From assembly GCA_947184155.2 (NCBI GenBank), contig CAMXCT020001791.1, positions 1 through 64,000 of the forward strand: a DNA stretch of 64,000 nucleotides, in the 5' to 3' direction. The DNA is from Cladocopium goreaui. Its lineage: Eukaryota; Sar; Dinophyceae; Suessiales; Symbiodiniaceae. A model generated the notes under the pieces. It had not been told where the DNA came from and searched no databases. It was given only the letters and a program-made list of their open reading frames with translations. Below are positions 53,445 through 64,000 of the stretch, piece by piece (the first letter of the stretch is position 1; each line of letters opens with the position of its first letter). Made by a program: the position numbers and the translations under genes.

Positions 53445-53650
53445 TTCGCCAACTTCCGAGCTCAGTGCGCACTGCTGGACCTCAACCTGGGACCTTCCCA
53501 GCTCAGTGCGCACTGCTGGACCTCAACCTGGGACCTTCCCAGATCAGTGTGCACTGCTGGACCTCAACCTGGGACCTTCCCAGCTCAGTGTGCACCGCTG
53601 GACCTCAACCTGGGACCTGCCCAGCTCAGTGTGCACCGCTGGACCTCAAC
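53445..53650 (+). repeat. 41-44-bp minisatellite
   Basis: About five units containing GCTCAGTGTGCACTGCTGG and ACCTCAACCTGGGACC. Open in several frames, so the ORFs are not evidence of a gene. Confidence 0.9.
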
Positions 53651-53652
53651 GG

Positions 53653-53985
53653 CCAGATAGAATGCCAGAAGATATGCCAGATAGAATGTTAGAAGATATG
53701 TCAGATAGAATGCCAGAAGAAATGCCAGATAGAATGCCAGAAGGTATGCCAGATAAAGTGCCAGAATGTTTGCCAGATAGAATTCCAGAAGATATGCCAG
53801 ATAGTGCCAGAAGATATGCCAGAACATATTGCAGAAGATATGCCAGATAGAATGTCAAAAGATATGCAAGAAGATATGCCAGATAGAATGTCAGAAGATA
53901 TGCCAGATAGAATGCCAGAAGATATGCTAGATAAAATGCAAGAAGATATGTCAGATAGAATGCCAGAAGATTTGCCAGTAACAAA
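53653..53985 (+). repeat. 24-bp minisatellite
   Basis: About 13 units of GATAGAATGCCAGAAGATAT and variants with length 24 or 12. The plus frame repeats MPEDMPDR and the minus frame repeats a hydrophobic AYLLAFYL. Length in multiples of three keeps all frames open. Confidence 0.9.
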
Positions 53986-54219
53986 ACGTTAAAATGTCAT
54001 GGTGGGGATAACTCGAATAAAGTAATTGTATCCATGTCCTCGAAGTTCATCTCAGCTGTCAAGCTTCGCCGTAGCTTCATAGGGAAGCATGTGCAGGAGG
54101 CACACCAACGCGATGTCGTCATTTTGCACTTCAGATCATCTCACGGTGGCGCTCGTGGGCTCCATCAAGTGCTTTGCTGGCCATGCCAGCGGGGCGGAAG
54201 TTTCGATTCGCGATCAAAC

Positions 54220-54335
54220 ATGTCCGCGAGCACCGCGATGAGGTGGAGCATGACGAAGTCGTAGTCGACTTTCTCCGTTCCCGACTCTGCCTCCAAGTCC
54301 AATGCTCGCTGCCGTTGCGTTTCTCTCAGACTAAG
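54220..54335 (-). CDS. host exon, armadillo-like helix
   Basis: The minus strand reads LDLEAESGTEKVDYDFVMLH then LIAVLADMFDRESK. A long amphipathic helix follows an acidic segment. It may join the helical exon at 58890 in one gene. Confidence 0.5.
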
Positions 54336-54599
54336 GTTCTGAGATTCTGAGATTCCGATCCCCGATGATTTATCTATCCCCAAATGATTTATCTATCCCC
54401 AATGACTTATCTTTCCCAAATTTAAATTTCGAACCCCGTTTTTTCTGGCCGGGCTTCAGTCTGCATTGGGGTCTGAAAGCACGCCACACCAGCGAGCAGC
54501 TTGCAAGCGAGGCAGCGGCCGCCATTCGGCCGGAAAGACTGTCAATCAACTGTCCATTGGCTATATTATTCTATATCTATATGCCGTAGTGTTTCGTGA

Positions 54600-55235
54600 T
54601 ACCATTTAGCCATTTACTATTATCACAGGTACCTATATATAACTAAAGTTTGGCCTGAAGTTTGGTTTCAGTTTTAATTATATTGTATATGAGTAAACTG
54701 ACTCAATTAGCTATTTACCCAGTGATGTTCAAATGTTTGGTCAACAAATTAGATAGTAGTTATCAGTTATCTCATGTCACCCCATCAATATAGTACTAAG
54801 TTCCATCCTCTTAAAATGATGTGTTATCAGGGTAGTTATCCATACTTATTCAGCCTTCAGCCTTCAAATATATAATTATATATATATATGTTAATCCATT
54901 TATTACAACCCTGGTCTTGACCTGGTCGATCCTCGACACCACGGCCGCGCGAGTAAGGCAGGCAGCAGGGGTTTGTATATATAAGGGGTATGTAAGGGGT
55001 TATGTATACATAAGGGTTATATAAGGATGCATTGTATATTAGTATGTATGGGATAGTACCTCCAATTGGGTTAGTTTGGATGACCAACTATTTGAATGAA
55101 AATTTGGAAGAAGCGTTTTTCCATAAAAATACAGATCCTATACCCAACAAGCGTTTTATACTTTGCTCCCTAATGAATGACAAAACGCTTCTTCCAAACC
55201 GAATCTACATTACCCTCTGAAACACAGCCCGCAAG
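54600..55235. other. AT-rich non-coding sequence
   Basis: Contains an inverted pair of GGAAGAAGCGTTTT (55107) and AAAACGCTTCTTCC (55183), possibly a small decayed inverted-repeat element. No exon seen. Confidence 0.4.
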
Positions 55236-55239
55236 CAAC

Positions 55240-55475
55240 TTAACATCTATCTATCTATCTATCTGTCTGTCCGTCTATCTATCTATCTATCTATTTATCT
55301 AATCTAATCTAATCTAATCTAATCTAATCTATCTATCTAATCTAATCTAATCTAATCTAATCTAATCTAATCCTATCTATCTATCTATCTAATCTAATCT
55401 AATCTAATCTAATCCTATCTATCTACTATCTGATCTAATCTAATCTAATCTAATCTAATCTAATCTATCTATATG
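55240..55475 (+). repeat. AATCT/ATCT microsatellite, third block
   Basis: About 235 bases dominated by (TCTAA)n with short ATCT runs, followed by a GTAG run to 55515. Confidence 0.97.
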
Positions 55476-55584
55476 TACGTACGTACGTAGGTAGGCAGGT
55501 AGGTAGGTAGGTAGGTATGTATATGTATGTGTGTGTTCATATGTTTTTGTGTGTTACATGGTTCGCGGCGATGGTTCATGAATC

Positions 55585-55735
55585 CCGTCCATGTCGTCAT
55601 GATCGTCGCGAGCGGCATGGCTTCGCCGAGCATCAGTCGATGGCGTCCAGCTCTTCTCGATGCAGGCGGTAGACATCTCGGATCCTGAGGTGCGCCGGAA
55701 ACGAGGCCGGGATTGAGACTTTTCGGCCAAGACAA
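55585..55735 (-). CDS. possible host exon
   Basis: One minus frame reads VSIPASFPAHLRIRDVYRLH then REELDAID and TGA; another is open but Ser/Arg-rich. The first looks more protein-like. Confidence 0.3.
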
Positions 55736-56149
55736 GGGGTGATTTCTGGGACATAAGAACTACATAAAACCTACAATACACACATGTATCATGTATATAT
55801 ACAGAAAAATATATATATATATATGTATATACACATCAAAAATTAAATCATACCCACTTGTTTCCAAGAACTTCCAATGAACTTCTTGGCTGTTTAATTG
55901 TGCATACTTTATATTTGATGTACTGTACATATATATATAGATATACATTTCATGGATGGATACATGGACACATGGACGGATGATCCGTGAGGGATGGCTG
56001 GATGCATGGATGGATGGAAGCTGCACACTGCGGCCTGAATTTGATACCATCGATGGATCAATAATGGTTAAACATACATGCCTATATGCTTGATATGCAT
56101 CGCATCTATAGTCATCCTGGAGCAAATAGAATATTCTGGGAGGGTTCTA

Positions 56150-56225
56150 TAGTCATGGGGGATCCTCAATAGCTAGTTAGTTCCATTCAAAACATGAAGA
56201 ATTTAGCGGTACCCCATGACTTAGG
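56150..56225. mobile_element. MITE family G, diverged copy
   Basis: TCTATAGTCATGGGGGATCC at the left and GCGGTACCCCATGAC at the right. Confidence 0.4.
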
Positions 56226-56464
56226 ACAATCCACATATCTGTGTCATTTTCAAGCATAAACATATCTACCCCAGGATGGTTTATAACCCCCATGAACTAC
56301 AGATATATATTGTATGCATATTCCCTATAATACCATAGTTCACCAAATTATCAATTACAGACCAACTCATATAGTTATCATAAACCAACTAATTATCATA
56401 AATCAGCTATAAACCAACTTAGCTATCATAAATCAGCTAAAAAATCACATGAAATCACCATATC

Positions 56465-56555
56465 GGGGTGGCCAAGGCGCCCTGAGAGCCAGCTCTCCAA
56501 AGGCAGGGCGTGATCCTTCACAGAGCAGGCCGCCTTCACACCACCACCTGGCAGG
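56465..56555 (-). CDS. host exon, family not recognised
   Basis: The minus strand reads LPGGGVKAACSVKDHALPLE then SWLSGRLGHP. Clear GC-rich island, right strand. Confidence 0.45.
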
Positions 56556-56699
56556 AAGTGACTGGAACAGCCTGGAACTTGCTGATTTCATGGGATGTTC
56601 ATAGGATTGTCATGGGCATGTGGGATTTTGATGGGATTTCATGGGTTTTGATCAGATGCAAATGGATGTGCAGCAATAGGATTTTGATGGGATTCTTAT

Positions 56700-57430
56700 G
56701 GGATTCATAGTGCCCCCATAGCTGCCTGAGTTGGTTTAGTTCACTAACCTTTCATTAGGCTTAGGCTAGATATATCGCACTAGTCAATGGGGCAAGACTG
56801 GGTTGCTATATTCTCTCTCTCTCTCTCTATCTAATCTCTATCTTTATCTCCTTCTCAAGGAATTCAGCAGGCCTAAAGGTTGCTATTCCACTATATTGTT
56901 GGCCGATGTTGGCCGTATTATTGGCAATTATGGAGAATGATAGTGGTAATAATAATTGGTAATAATAATTTCAGAGGTAGACATAGTTTGTTATTGTTGT
57001 ATCTCTCTCTCCCCATCGTTCCTGCTTTTTGGGACCACCTGGTGGTGTTCTTTTTGGGGCTTGGCTACGCACACACTGCTGATCCCCACACACCACATAC
57101 GTGCGAAAACATCTCGTCTTCCTTAGGGATCTGCGAAAACATTGCGGTTGTGATTGCAAGGGCTGGTGGTTGACCTGTAGGAAGAAACTGCGTGCTATAT
57201 CCACCCATCAAACATTCACCCCAGTCAAAAATCCATGGTCACCTGCTGTTTAGTATGGAAAAACTGGTTATGCAACGCTATGGCTTATTGCCTAGTTATC
57301 ATCTATGCTTAATCATCGGCTTCTCACCCATAGCCTTGTGGTATGGCATCCCCACATACCCTTCGTTAATCAAACATGGCAATGGAAAACGCCCCATATC
57401 ATTTACAGATGATTTCCCAGCTTTGAACCT
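56700..57430. other. non-coding sequence
   Basis: (CT)n run at 56810-56830. No convincing exon. Confidence 0.35.
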
Positions 57431-57904
57431 CCATTTATAAGGGGTTCTCAATTGCCAGATTTGATGACACCAGAGGGTATACATATCCATCATATCCATC
57501 ATCCAAGACCAGTTGACATCCCCAATTCTTCATAGACCAGATCCCAGATCCAATAATCCAACCGACTGAACCCAGTCGAGCAGCAATCATAGTGGCCACA
57601 GACCTCATGGGGCTGATGGTCTGTGGCTGCTGGCTGATGGTTGAGCCCCAAGAAAATGAGGCTGTCTTCACATCATACATACATATCATGTAATGTAATT
57701 CTCCAGGTTCAAAATCGACCAACAAATCCTGGTACAAATGCTGGAGCAATGAAAAAGAAGGCAAAAAGGGTGAACAAAGCTAACACACAGCAAACTGAGG
57801 CTGTTGTCGATTAGATGAGTCCAAGGACGAATTTCTAAGAAAACCCCAGTTTTACGTCAAGCGAAAAAACTGGTTTCCTGCCGATGTTCCCCTTACCATT
57901 GTCC

Positions 57905-57995
57905 CAACGACGTTGGTTCTCAGATGTTCTCAGCATGCGGGACAGCCCGGACAGCCACCACAAAAAGGGGGTTATCCTCCTCTGGGACGGACTGT
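57905..57995 (-). CDS. host exon, family not recognised
   Basis: The minus strand reads SVPEEDNPLFVVAVRAVPHA and ENI. Short GC-rich island with a hydrophobic strand (LFVVAVRAV). Confidence 0.4.
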
Positions 57996-58039
57996 GATTT
58001 CTGAAACGAAATCTCCTTGTTTGATGTATCCAGTATCCA

Positions 58040-58152
58040 CTAGGGCAATAACTAACATAACCATGGTATAGATGGCACATAGAAATAGATGGTTTACCTA
58101 GCTATAAAATGGTGGATCTTTTCATGGCAAACTGTTAAATAACCAGATGGTA
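58040..58152. repeat. degraded MITE family A copy
   Basis: The core AACATAACCATGGTATAG and AGAAATAGATGGTTTACC are present. The right end is AACCAGATGGTA. The left end is missing. Confidence 0.55.
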
Positions 58153-58889
58153 TATCCCACTAATATTCCCATGATTTTCCCATATAAAACCATATAAAAC
58201 CTCCATTTCTGGTGGATAAACAACATACTTCCACCCAAAATGAATAAATCCCAGTGGGGATTTTTTGGCGGTGACTTCATGGAATCTCAAGGACTGCCAT
58301 TTTGGCCCATGTTTCGAAGGGACGTGGAAGGGCCAACAGAAAGCAACAAATTCAGTGTGGAAAGTGTCGCAAATGTATGCATATATAAACATGTGTGTGT
58401 ACATATATATATATATAGTGTTTTATTTATTTATTTATTTGTTTATTTATTTATTTCATATACGCATGGTGTTGAATAATTCAATAATACAAACATATCT
58501 AATTAGATATATATGTACATTTCCTGATGTATATATATATATATTTATATATATATATATATGTATGTGTGTGTACATATCTCCTGTGTCTGTATGCATG
58601 CGTGTATGTCCGCACATGCATCTTGAGGGTGACGCTGTTTGGATCTTGGCCCCGAAAGCCATGATCCCTGAAGCCATGCTTACTTGTTGCTATGTGGCAT
58701 TGAGCAGCCATGACAGAAGATATATGTGGCAAACCCAAATAAAAACATGTAATAAACCCAAAATTTCGGGGTATGACCACTGATTTTCAAATGGCACCAA
58801 ATTGGTAACATGGGGACAATAAGGATGTGGTTGATTAAGTTAGATTCATATGTACACCACCTTACCATTTGTTTCCCCTCCACGCCAGC

Positions 58890-59045
58890 TGGCGATGATG
58901 TGTCGAACTTGAAGCACATCTACAGCATATTGCAGTACAGATCGGAGGTTCGTATCAGTGGCCACGACCATGTTGGCGATGTTACCTGCAGCGGAACTCA
59001 ACCACAGGAGGAACTCAACCAAACCACGCGGTATTTTTTTTTGTG
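58890..59045 (-). CDS. host exon, armadillo/HEAT-like helices
   Basis: The minus strand reads LVEFLLWLSSAAGNIANMVV, ATDTNLRSVLQYAVDVLQVR and HIIASW. The helix pairs have the spacing of armadillo-like repeats. It may belong with the exons at 44125 and 54220 if the gene spans this far. Confidence 0.5.
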
Positions 59046-59439
59046 GAGATGCAGTTGGCGCTTCATGTTTTGACACGTGTATATATATATATAGTATATA
59101 TATATAAACATGTGTGTGCTATATACATGTTCCTATAATTGATGTCATGTTTGTCTTTTTTGGGATTGCATTCTTTCAGACATGCGCACCATATGAACAA
59201 ATGATTTCACTCCCAAGGTGTAGGATTAGACGACTGGCTGTTAAGGCCCACCTCATTCCATGTCATTTTATGTTTCTACAATTACAGTGTATGATCATCA
59301 AAGAGATGCCAGAACTATAAATATGTATGTAAATATTGCAATAATAAACTCGTATATGTAATCATACTCATTATATACTGTATATATGTATATATATATA
59401 TAATGATATATACATCATATTATGTAGGAGAAACGCCAG

Positions 59440-59570
59440 CACGTTTTCGCATGTTTTCTTCGAGAAAAGTTGCGATGGGTGAACAACTCTCCCGGATTCC
59501 CGCCGATCAAATTCTCCGCGGCCACGCGGCTGTCGGCGCCTTTTGGTGTTTCAGAAGGGAACCCCAAGGT
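59440..59570 (-). CDS. host exon, family not recognised
   Basis: The minus strand reads ETPKGADSRVAAENLIGGNP then GELFTHRNFSRRKHA. GC-rich island in TATA-rich surroundings. Confidence 0.45.
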
Positions 59571-59822
59571 GGTATGGCTATTGGATGGTTATACTTAAAT
59601 CATATATAACCCATTAAAAAAACACATGTATAACTAAGGGGAATTGTTAATAATATGGTTGTATATGGTTATTGAATCGTTTTTTGATGTGGATAAAACA
59701 CTGTCATTTTTACCACCCATGACTGGAAATGGTTGGAATCCCGGCTATTCCCAAATGCTGATTTGGGGGATTGCTTATGGCCTTGTTTTACCCACATTAT
59801 TTGGTTTTTATTGATAGCGGGT

Positions 59823-59929
59823 TACCCTCTGGTAAACTAACAAAAAGCTATTGAAAATGGTCCATTTATAGTTGATTTTCCCATTAAAAACGGTGATTTT
59901 CCATAGTTATGTTAGTTTACCAGAGGGTA
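59823..59929 (-). mobile_element. MITE family A, complete copy
   Basis: Inverted core orientation, both ends intact. Confidence 0.92.
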
Positions 59930-60459
59930 TACCACCTAATGCTTTTTTGGTGATTATGATTAGTTTACCCTCCCGCAATTAACCATTGCGTGCTGGAAAA
60001 TACCGATGTGTATGTAGATTCTTTTCCCATTTGGACCTACAGTCATGCAGATTGCTAGGGGATTTCCAATTGCCATGTTTGATTACCGATTGCCATGTTT
60101 GATTACCGGAAGGTAATCCAGCAAAATTATGGAAAAAAGGGTGGGACCTGAACATATCCAATTCAATTTCATGCTCCAACATTATATGATTTTATGTGTT
60201 TAGCTAGTATTAGGTTTTTGCCATAATAAGTTTACAGTATTTCTTTTGTGGGAGCTGCAGTGTTAATTGCGGCTATCCTTAGTGTAGGATTGCACCAACA
60301 TGTGCCAATGGTAGATCCACCCCTCGAGACAAACAACATGCATCATTTTTGTGTATTATATCGATACAAAATGGCAATTATGGTAGAAGGTCAATAATAT
60401 TCTCTATGAATCTTTAGGTTGTATATGCAGATGTTAGATGCATTTATGTATAGACAATT

Positions 60460-60540
60460 CATAATATATATATATATATATGGTGCATATATATAAATAT
60501 ATTATGTATATATATATATATATATATGCACCATATATAC
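60460..60540. repeat. TATA palindrome with GCACCATATATA arms
   Basis: TATATGGTGCATATATA and TATATATGCACCATATATA face each other across a TA tract. Confidence 0.6.
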
Positions 60541-60577
60541 AATAAATGTAGATAAATAAAGTACAATATAGTCGTGT

Positions 60578-60668
60578 TGAAACTTGTTACTGGCGGCCCT
60601 TGGCGAAGCTGAGGCACATCCAATCCACAAATACTTCGGTGCTTGGCCCTGGCGATGGAACATCCACA
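60578..60668 (-). CDS. host exon, family not recognised
   Basis: The minus strand reads PSTEVFVDWMCLSFAKGRQ followed by TAA. It may be terminal or spliced before the stop. Confidence 0.4.
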
Positions 60669-60789
60669 ACGTCCATCGCTACTAACCAGGAGAAAATCTA
60701 TGAACACTGGATTGAGAATGAGCTGAACATATCTGAACTAGATATAGATTCTTCTAGATTGTCATATCTGAACATATCTGAACTAGAAT

Positions 60790-61680
60790 AAGATAGTCTT
60801 CAAGATCTAGATTCTTCATGATTCTTCTAGACAGATTGACATGTCAGTAGAAAAAGCTGAACATAGCTGAAGATGAGACATGCATAGATATGCTACTGAC
60901 TACTCACTACAATAAGCTTGGCCATAAGCCCTAAGAAAACTTTATTCGATTGACCTTCAGTTCTGTACGATTCAGGATCCCAAGGTGGTCGATAATGGTT
61001 TTCAATAATTCATGTGGTCAAGCCAATTTCATACACCATCCCCAAGTCAGACTGCCAATTTAATGCTGTTCGTACGGCAACCATCCCCAAGTTTGGGACT
61101 TGTGAGTTGTTGGCAGCCAGGGTTTCCCAGTGTTTCCCACCCAAAGTAACCCTTGCGCCTGCCCAATACGTTTGAAAAACCTCAGGTCAAACTTGGGTGG
61201 CTTGCTTAGCCTGCTTAGCAACAGTAAACAAAAAACAAGTGATCAAGTGATCCAAACAAAATAGCCAACCTTAGGCACCCAACAAAAATGTGTTATATTG
61301 TGTTTTAATTATAGTTATAGTATAGTTATAGTTATAGTATGTTATAGTGTGTACATCTCTTATATATATACACAAATCATAACATCTCTCCATTGCCATC
61401 CCAGGAAACATTTGCAAAAACATGCCGATTGCCTTCAGACAAAGTCTCTCAGCCATATACATATACACAGAAATTATGTCTTAAGAATGTATATATATAT
61501 GCTAATGTGATCTAATGTGCATGTACAGTAAGTTTCAAAGTCTCGAAAAAGCAACTTATGTTGCTTGACATCATATCACCCGTTATCAAGCCTGAATCAT
61601 ATCACCCGTCAGCAAATTATGTTGTTCTAAGATACACTTCTGATCTGCATCACATAACTGACATAATCTGCTTGACGGCA
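60790..61680. other. non-coding sequence
   Basis: ATTCTTC/AGATTGAC short repeats, a (TATAGT)n run near 61313-61345, no exon seen. Confidence 0.35.
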
Positions 61681-61697
61681 CAACAGATCACAGCGCC

Positions 61698-61755
61698 TTT
61701 TTTACCCTCCCAACATCTCCGGCGGAGATCTCCGGGTTCCATGACGCTCCCGCGG
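61698..61755 (-). CDS. possible small host exon
   Basis: The minus strand reads SVMEPGDLRRRCWEGKKGAV. Short GC-rich island. Confidence 0.3.
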
Positions 61756-61809
61756 GCTCTAAACGACATGAAAAGAATTTTTATTGAACATATCATCTGC
61801 CAAAAATAT

Positions 61810-61877
61810 TTATAGTTGATTTACCTAGCTATAAGATGGTGAATTTCCAGTTCGCTATGTTAAATAACCAGAGGGTA
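61810..61877 (-). repeat. half copy of MITE family A
   Basis: Only the right half remains, ending AACCAGAGGGTA. The family F element begins 17 bases later. Confidence 0.65.
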
Positions 61878-61894
61878 ACTTAAACCATATGATC

Positions 61895-62033
61895 AATGGG
61901 AATTTCAGGATCCTAAAATGGAGGTACTGTACCATATAAGGCCATATTTTGTGGTGATATTCACTTACATAGGCCTTAAAAAAAGGCTTTATATGGTAGG
62001 TACCTCCAATTTAGGATCCTGAAATTCCCAATT
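61895..62033. mobile_element. palindromic MITE family F, copy 2
   Basis: AATGGGAATTTCAGGATCC at the left and GGATCCTGAAATTCCCAATT at the right, with the same core as 44270-44407 (TTTTGTGGTGATATTC). Confidence 0.87.
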
Positions 62034-62054
62034 GATATCATCTGCCATACCTTA

Positions 62055-62142
62055 GCATATCTCCATTTCCAACACATGGCCGCCATGGCCTCTAGGCCCT
62101 GGCTCGCTGGCTCCCCTAGCTCCCCAGGGCCTATCATCCCAA
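62055..62142 (-). CDS. host exon, family not recognised
   Basis: The minus strand reads GPGELGEPASQGLEAMAAMC then WKWRYAKVWQ. GC-rich island directly beside a family F MITE. Confidence 0.45.
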
Positions 62143-62556
62143 TAGTAAAGCACATATGGGGATTGGTTGAAATCCAGCCCTTTTCTGACACATTTGCATT
62201 GGGATGTATTGGGTATGATTTGTGTCTTTGGGATTCTTTGGGTTTAAAATCGTAGCTCCCAAAGCAGACATAAATCATATTGCGGATGATTTTCCTTACT
62301 ACTTGTATGTGCATCCCAGTTAGTACTAGTAAGTGGGTCACAACCATATGAAAGCCCAATTAAATATGGAGTTAAATGTGGAATAGACCCGCAATTATAT
62401 TATGTCTTCTCCACTTTCTAGAGACCATCCGGAAATCAGACGTGGCAATGTTTTCAACCCCCCATTTAGTTTGATGATTTTCCATGATTTTCCAAGCTAT
62501 GAACCTCCATTCAGTTCGGGGATTTTCCAGCCACGTTTGATGACACCGTACCGGCT

Positions 62557-62670
62557 ACCCTCTGGTAAACTAACATAACTATGGAAAATCACCTTTTTTA
62601 ATGGGACAATCAACTATAAATGGCCATGTTCAATAGCTATGTCGCAGCTATGTTGAATTACCAGATGGTA
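62557..62670 (+). mobile_element. MITE family A, complete but diverged
   Basis: Left TACCCTCTGGTAAAC, right AATTACCAGATGGTA, with an internal duplication of CAGCTATGT. Confidence 0.85.
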
Positions 62671-62684
62671 AGTGGGAGGCACCA

Positions 62685-62790
62685 CTGACCGAGACACTCT
62701 GGGTCCTGCTTCAGGGTCTCTTTCTGCCAGGCTTTGTTGCGATCGCCCAGCTCTCCAATCTGCACCAACGTGGCGACTGGTTCTGAAAAC
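62685..62790 (-). CDS. host exon, family not recognised
   Basis: The minus strand reads EPVATLVQIGELGDRNKAWQ then KETLKQDPECLGQWCLP. Well-mixed composition. The MITE at 62557 lies within about 15 bases of its downstream end. Confidence 0.5.
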
Positions 62791-62799
62791 AGGGGTTGC

Positions 62800-63545
62800 G
62801 ACCTGTCTGACATTAAACATCAACCAACAACTGTATGATGTAATGTTATAATCTAAGAAATGTTTGAAGGTGATATTCACAATAAAAAACGACAGTTACA
62901 TACATTTACCACTGTGAAATGGTGAAGCAAACGTTGCATGTTAGCAATTACACCCATGGAAACAAAATAAAACAAATGAGTCGTTTGGATCATGTTCTAA
63001 TCCCATCCCCCAATATTGCACATACACATTCTATGGTCCCAATTTTTTGGGGTGCCATGAACGTGGTATTTTCGCTGGGTCAACTTGAGACCGGATTACA
63101 GATGTTGGTCGTGTTTAGGATTACAAATGCCATGTGTTTAGCATCCAATCTTCGGGGTACCGAATGAGTTGACTCATAAACAACTTATCTTGCTGGTGTT
63201 ATATACTGTTACAATATTCACTGCATTTGCTCCGATAAAATGGTTGGGTTTGGCAATGCTTTCAACAAGACCCATTGTATACCATTTATACTCCCGCTAA
63301 ATTCTCATTTTGTGTTCAGCATTCTGAACCCTACCCAACCAATGGGTTTCTATCATTATCCATATCCATACCGTACCATCATTCCCCAATATGATTACAT
63401 CATCATCATCATTATTATACCATGTTTCTTATCACCATAAATATTGAACCATACACAACCATACCAGCCTTATCTTTTTTGTGGAACCACATTAGACCAT
63501 TCAACAATTCATGTACCGTGATTCTCCCCAATAAAAATTGGTTAG
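62800..63545. other. non-coding sequence
   Basis: No exon seen; (ATC)n run near 63395-63420. Confidence 0.35.
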
Positions 63546-63548
63546 TAT

Positions 63549-63645
63549 CTGGTTGGTGGTTTTAACCATCTTGAAAAATATTAGTCAATGGGAAGGATTG
63601 TTCCATATATTATGGAAAATAAAAATGTTTGAAACCACCAACCAG
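63549..63645. mobile_element. MITE family D copy 6
   Basis: CTGGTTGGTGGTTTTAACC at the left, GAAACCACCAACCAG at the right, and CTTGAAAAATATTAG inside. Confidence 0.8.
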
Positions 63646-63659
63646 GTATAGTCCTCATT

Positions 63660-63935
63660 AATCCCCCGTTATTCCATTTTACTGGTTGGTTCATGAGGAT
63701 TTCCAGGTGATAGATCTGGCTAAGGGATCATTCCCCTTCCAATTCCCATCATGGTCGCGAGGAGAGGTCCCTTTCATTTGGATGATGATTTAACCGTCTA
63801 ATTATGTACATTATCATCCATATAGTATATTACCGCTTGTATTAAATGGTTAACCCACTAATTTGACCCACTAAGATTAGGATGATAACCCAAATTTGGG
63901 AAATAAAATCCCTTACCATCACCAAGCAACAGGGT
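63660..63935. repeat. dispersed repeat family E, second copy
   Basis: TTCCATTTTACTGGTTGG, GATTTCCAGGTGATAG and AACCCAAATTTGGG match the block at 42301-42420 in order, with a longer middle. Confidence 0.5.
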
Positions 63936-63944
63936 TTTTGAACA

Positions 63945-64000
63945 CTACTGCGCCTCAGCGTCCGCTTGCTTCGCAGCGTTGGTGCGCTCCATGGTGTCGT
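63945..64000 (-). CDS. host exon cut by the window edge
   Basis: The minus strand reads DTMERTNAAKQADAEAQ and then TAG. The charged helix enters from beyond the window. It may be terminal or spliced. Confidence 0.35.
   Translation of the reverse strand, partial: DTMERTNAAKQADAEAQ

Noticed and set aside
53287-53850. 187-codon ORF across the minisatellites
   Set aside because: Built from two tandem repeats and a CTC run; several frames on both strands are equally open.

Overview
The window looks like nuclear DNA of a dinoflagellate, probably close to the Symbiodiniaceae; this is inferred without any search. The evidence is: short GC-rich coding islands almost all readable on one strand (minus), very long repeat-packed AT-rich introns, dense MITE-like inverted repeats, large ATCT-type microsatellites, and a large Ty1/copia-type element whose ends carry a match to the last nine bases of the dinoflagellate spliced leader.

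Layout. 1-22.4 kb: minus-strand exon islands in repeats. The leftmost ones (about 0.9-4.5 kb) read as FASTK/RAP-like helical repeats; 19.3-22.4 kb contains exons of a probable cyclic-nucleotide-binding protein. 22.4-37.1 kb: one continuous, apparently intact retroelement on the minus strand. Its 2705-codon Gag-Pol ORF is followed by three additional, closely packed or overlapping coding frames: a methyltransferase-fold-like protein (403 aa), an SGNH/GDSL hydrolase (492 aa), and a protein combining a KptA/Tpt1-type RNA 2'-phosphotransferase domain with zinc fingers (about 1000 aa). 37.1-64 kb: more minus-strand host exon islands, including helical-repeat-like pieces, a damaged SNF2 helicase piece with a possible SUMO-interaction exon, and a Lys/Glu-rich ORF ending in a PCNA-binding-like motif. 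These are separated by long ATCT arrays, minisatellites, a degenerate tRNA-like sequence and MITEs.

The most interesting system is the retroelement: an LTR-type element carrying an RNA-end-processing enzyme fold and an esterase fold downstream of pol, with frame changes between the ORFs that suggest unusual translation. The abundant MITE family of the window (about 20 copies or fragments) is absent from the 14.5 kb element, which fits a late insertion. The two element ends are nevertheless clearly diverged, which does not fit a simple young insertion.

Limits: exon borders are estimates except where GT-AG signals are named. Many host exons are short and lack a recognised family. Which islands belong to the same gene cannot be settled without transcripts.
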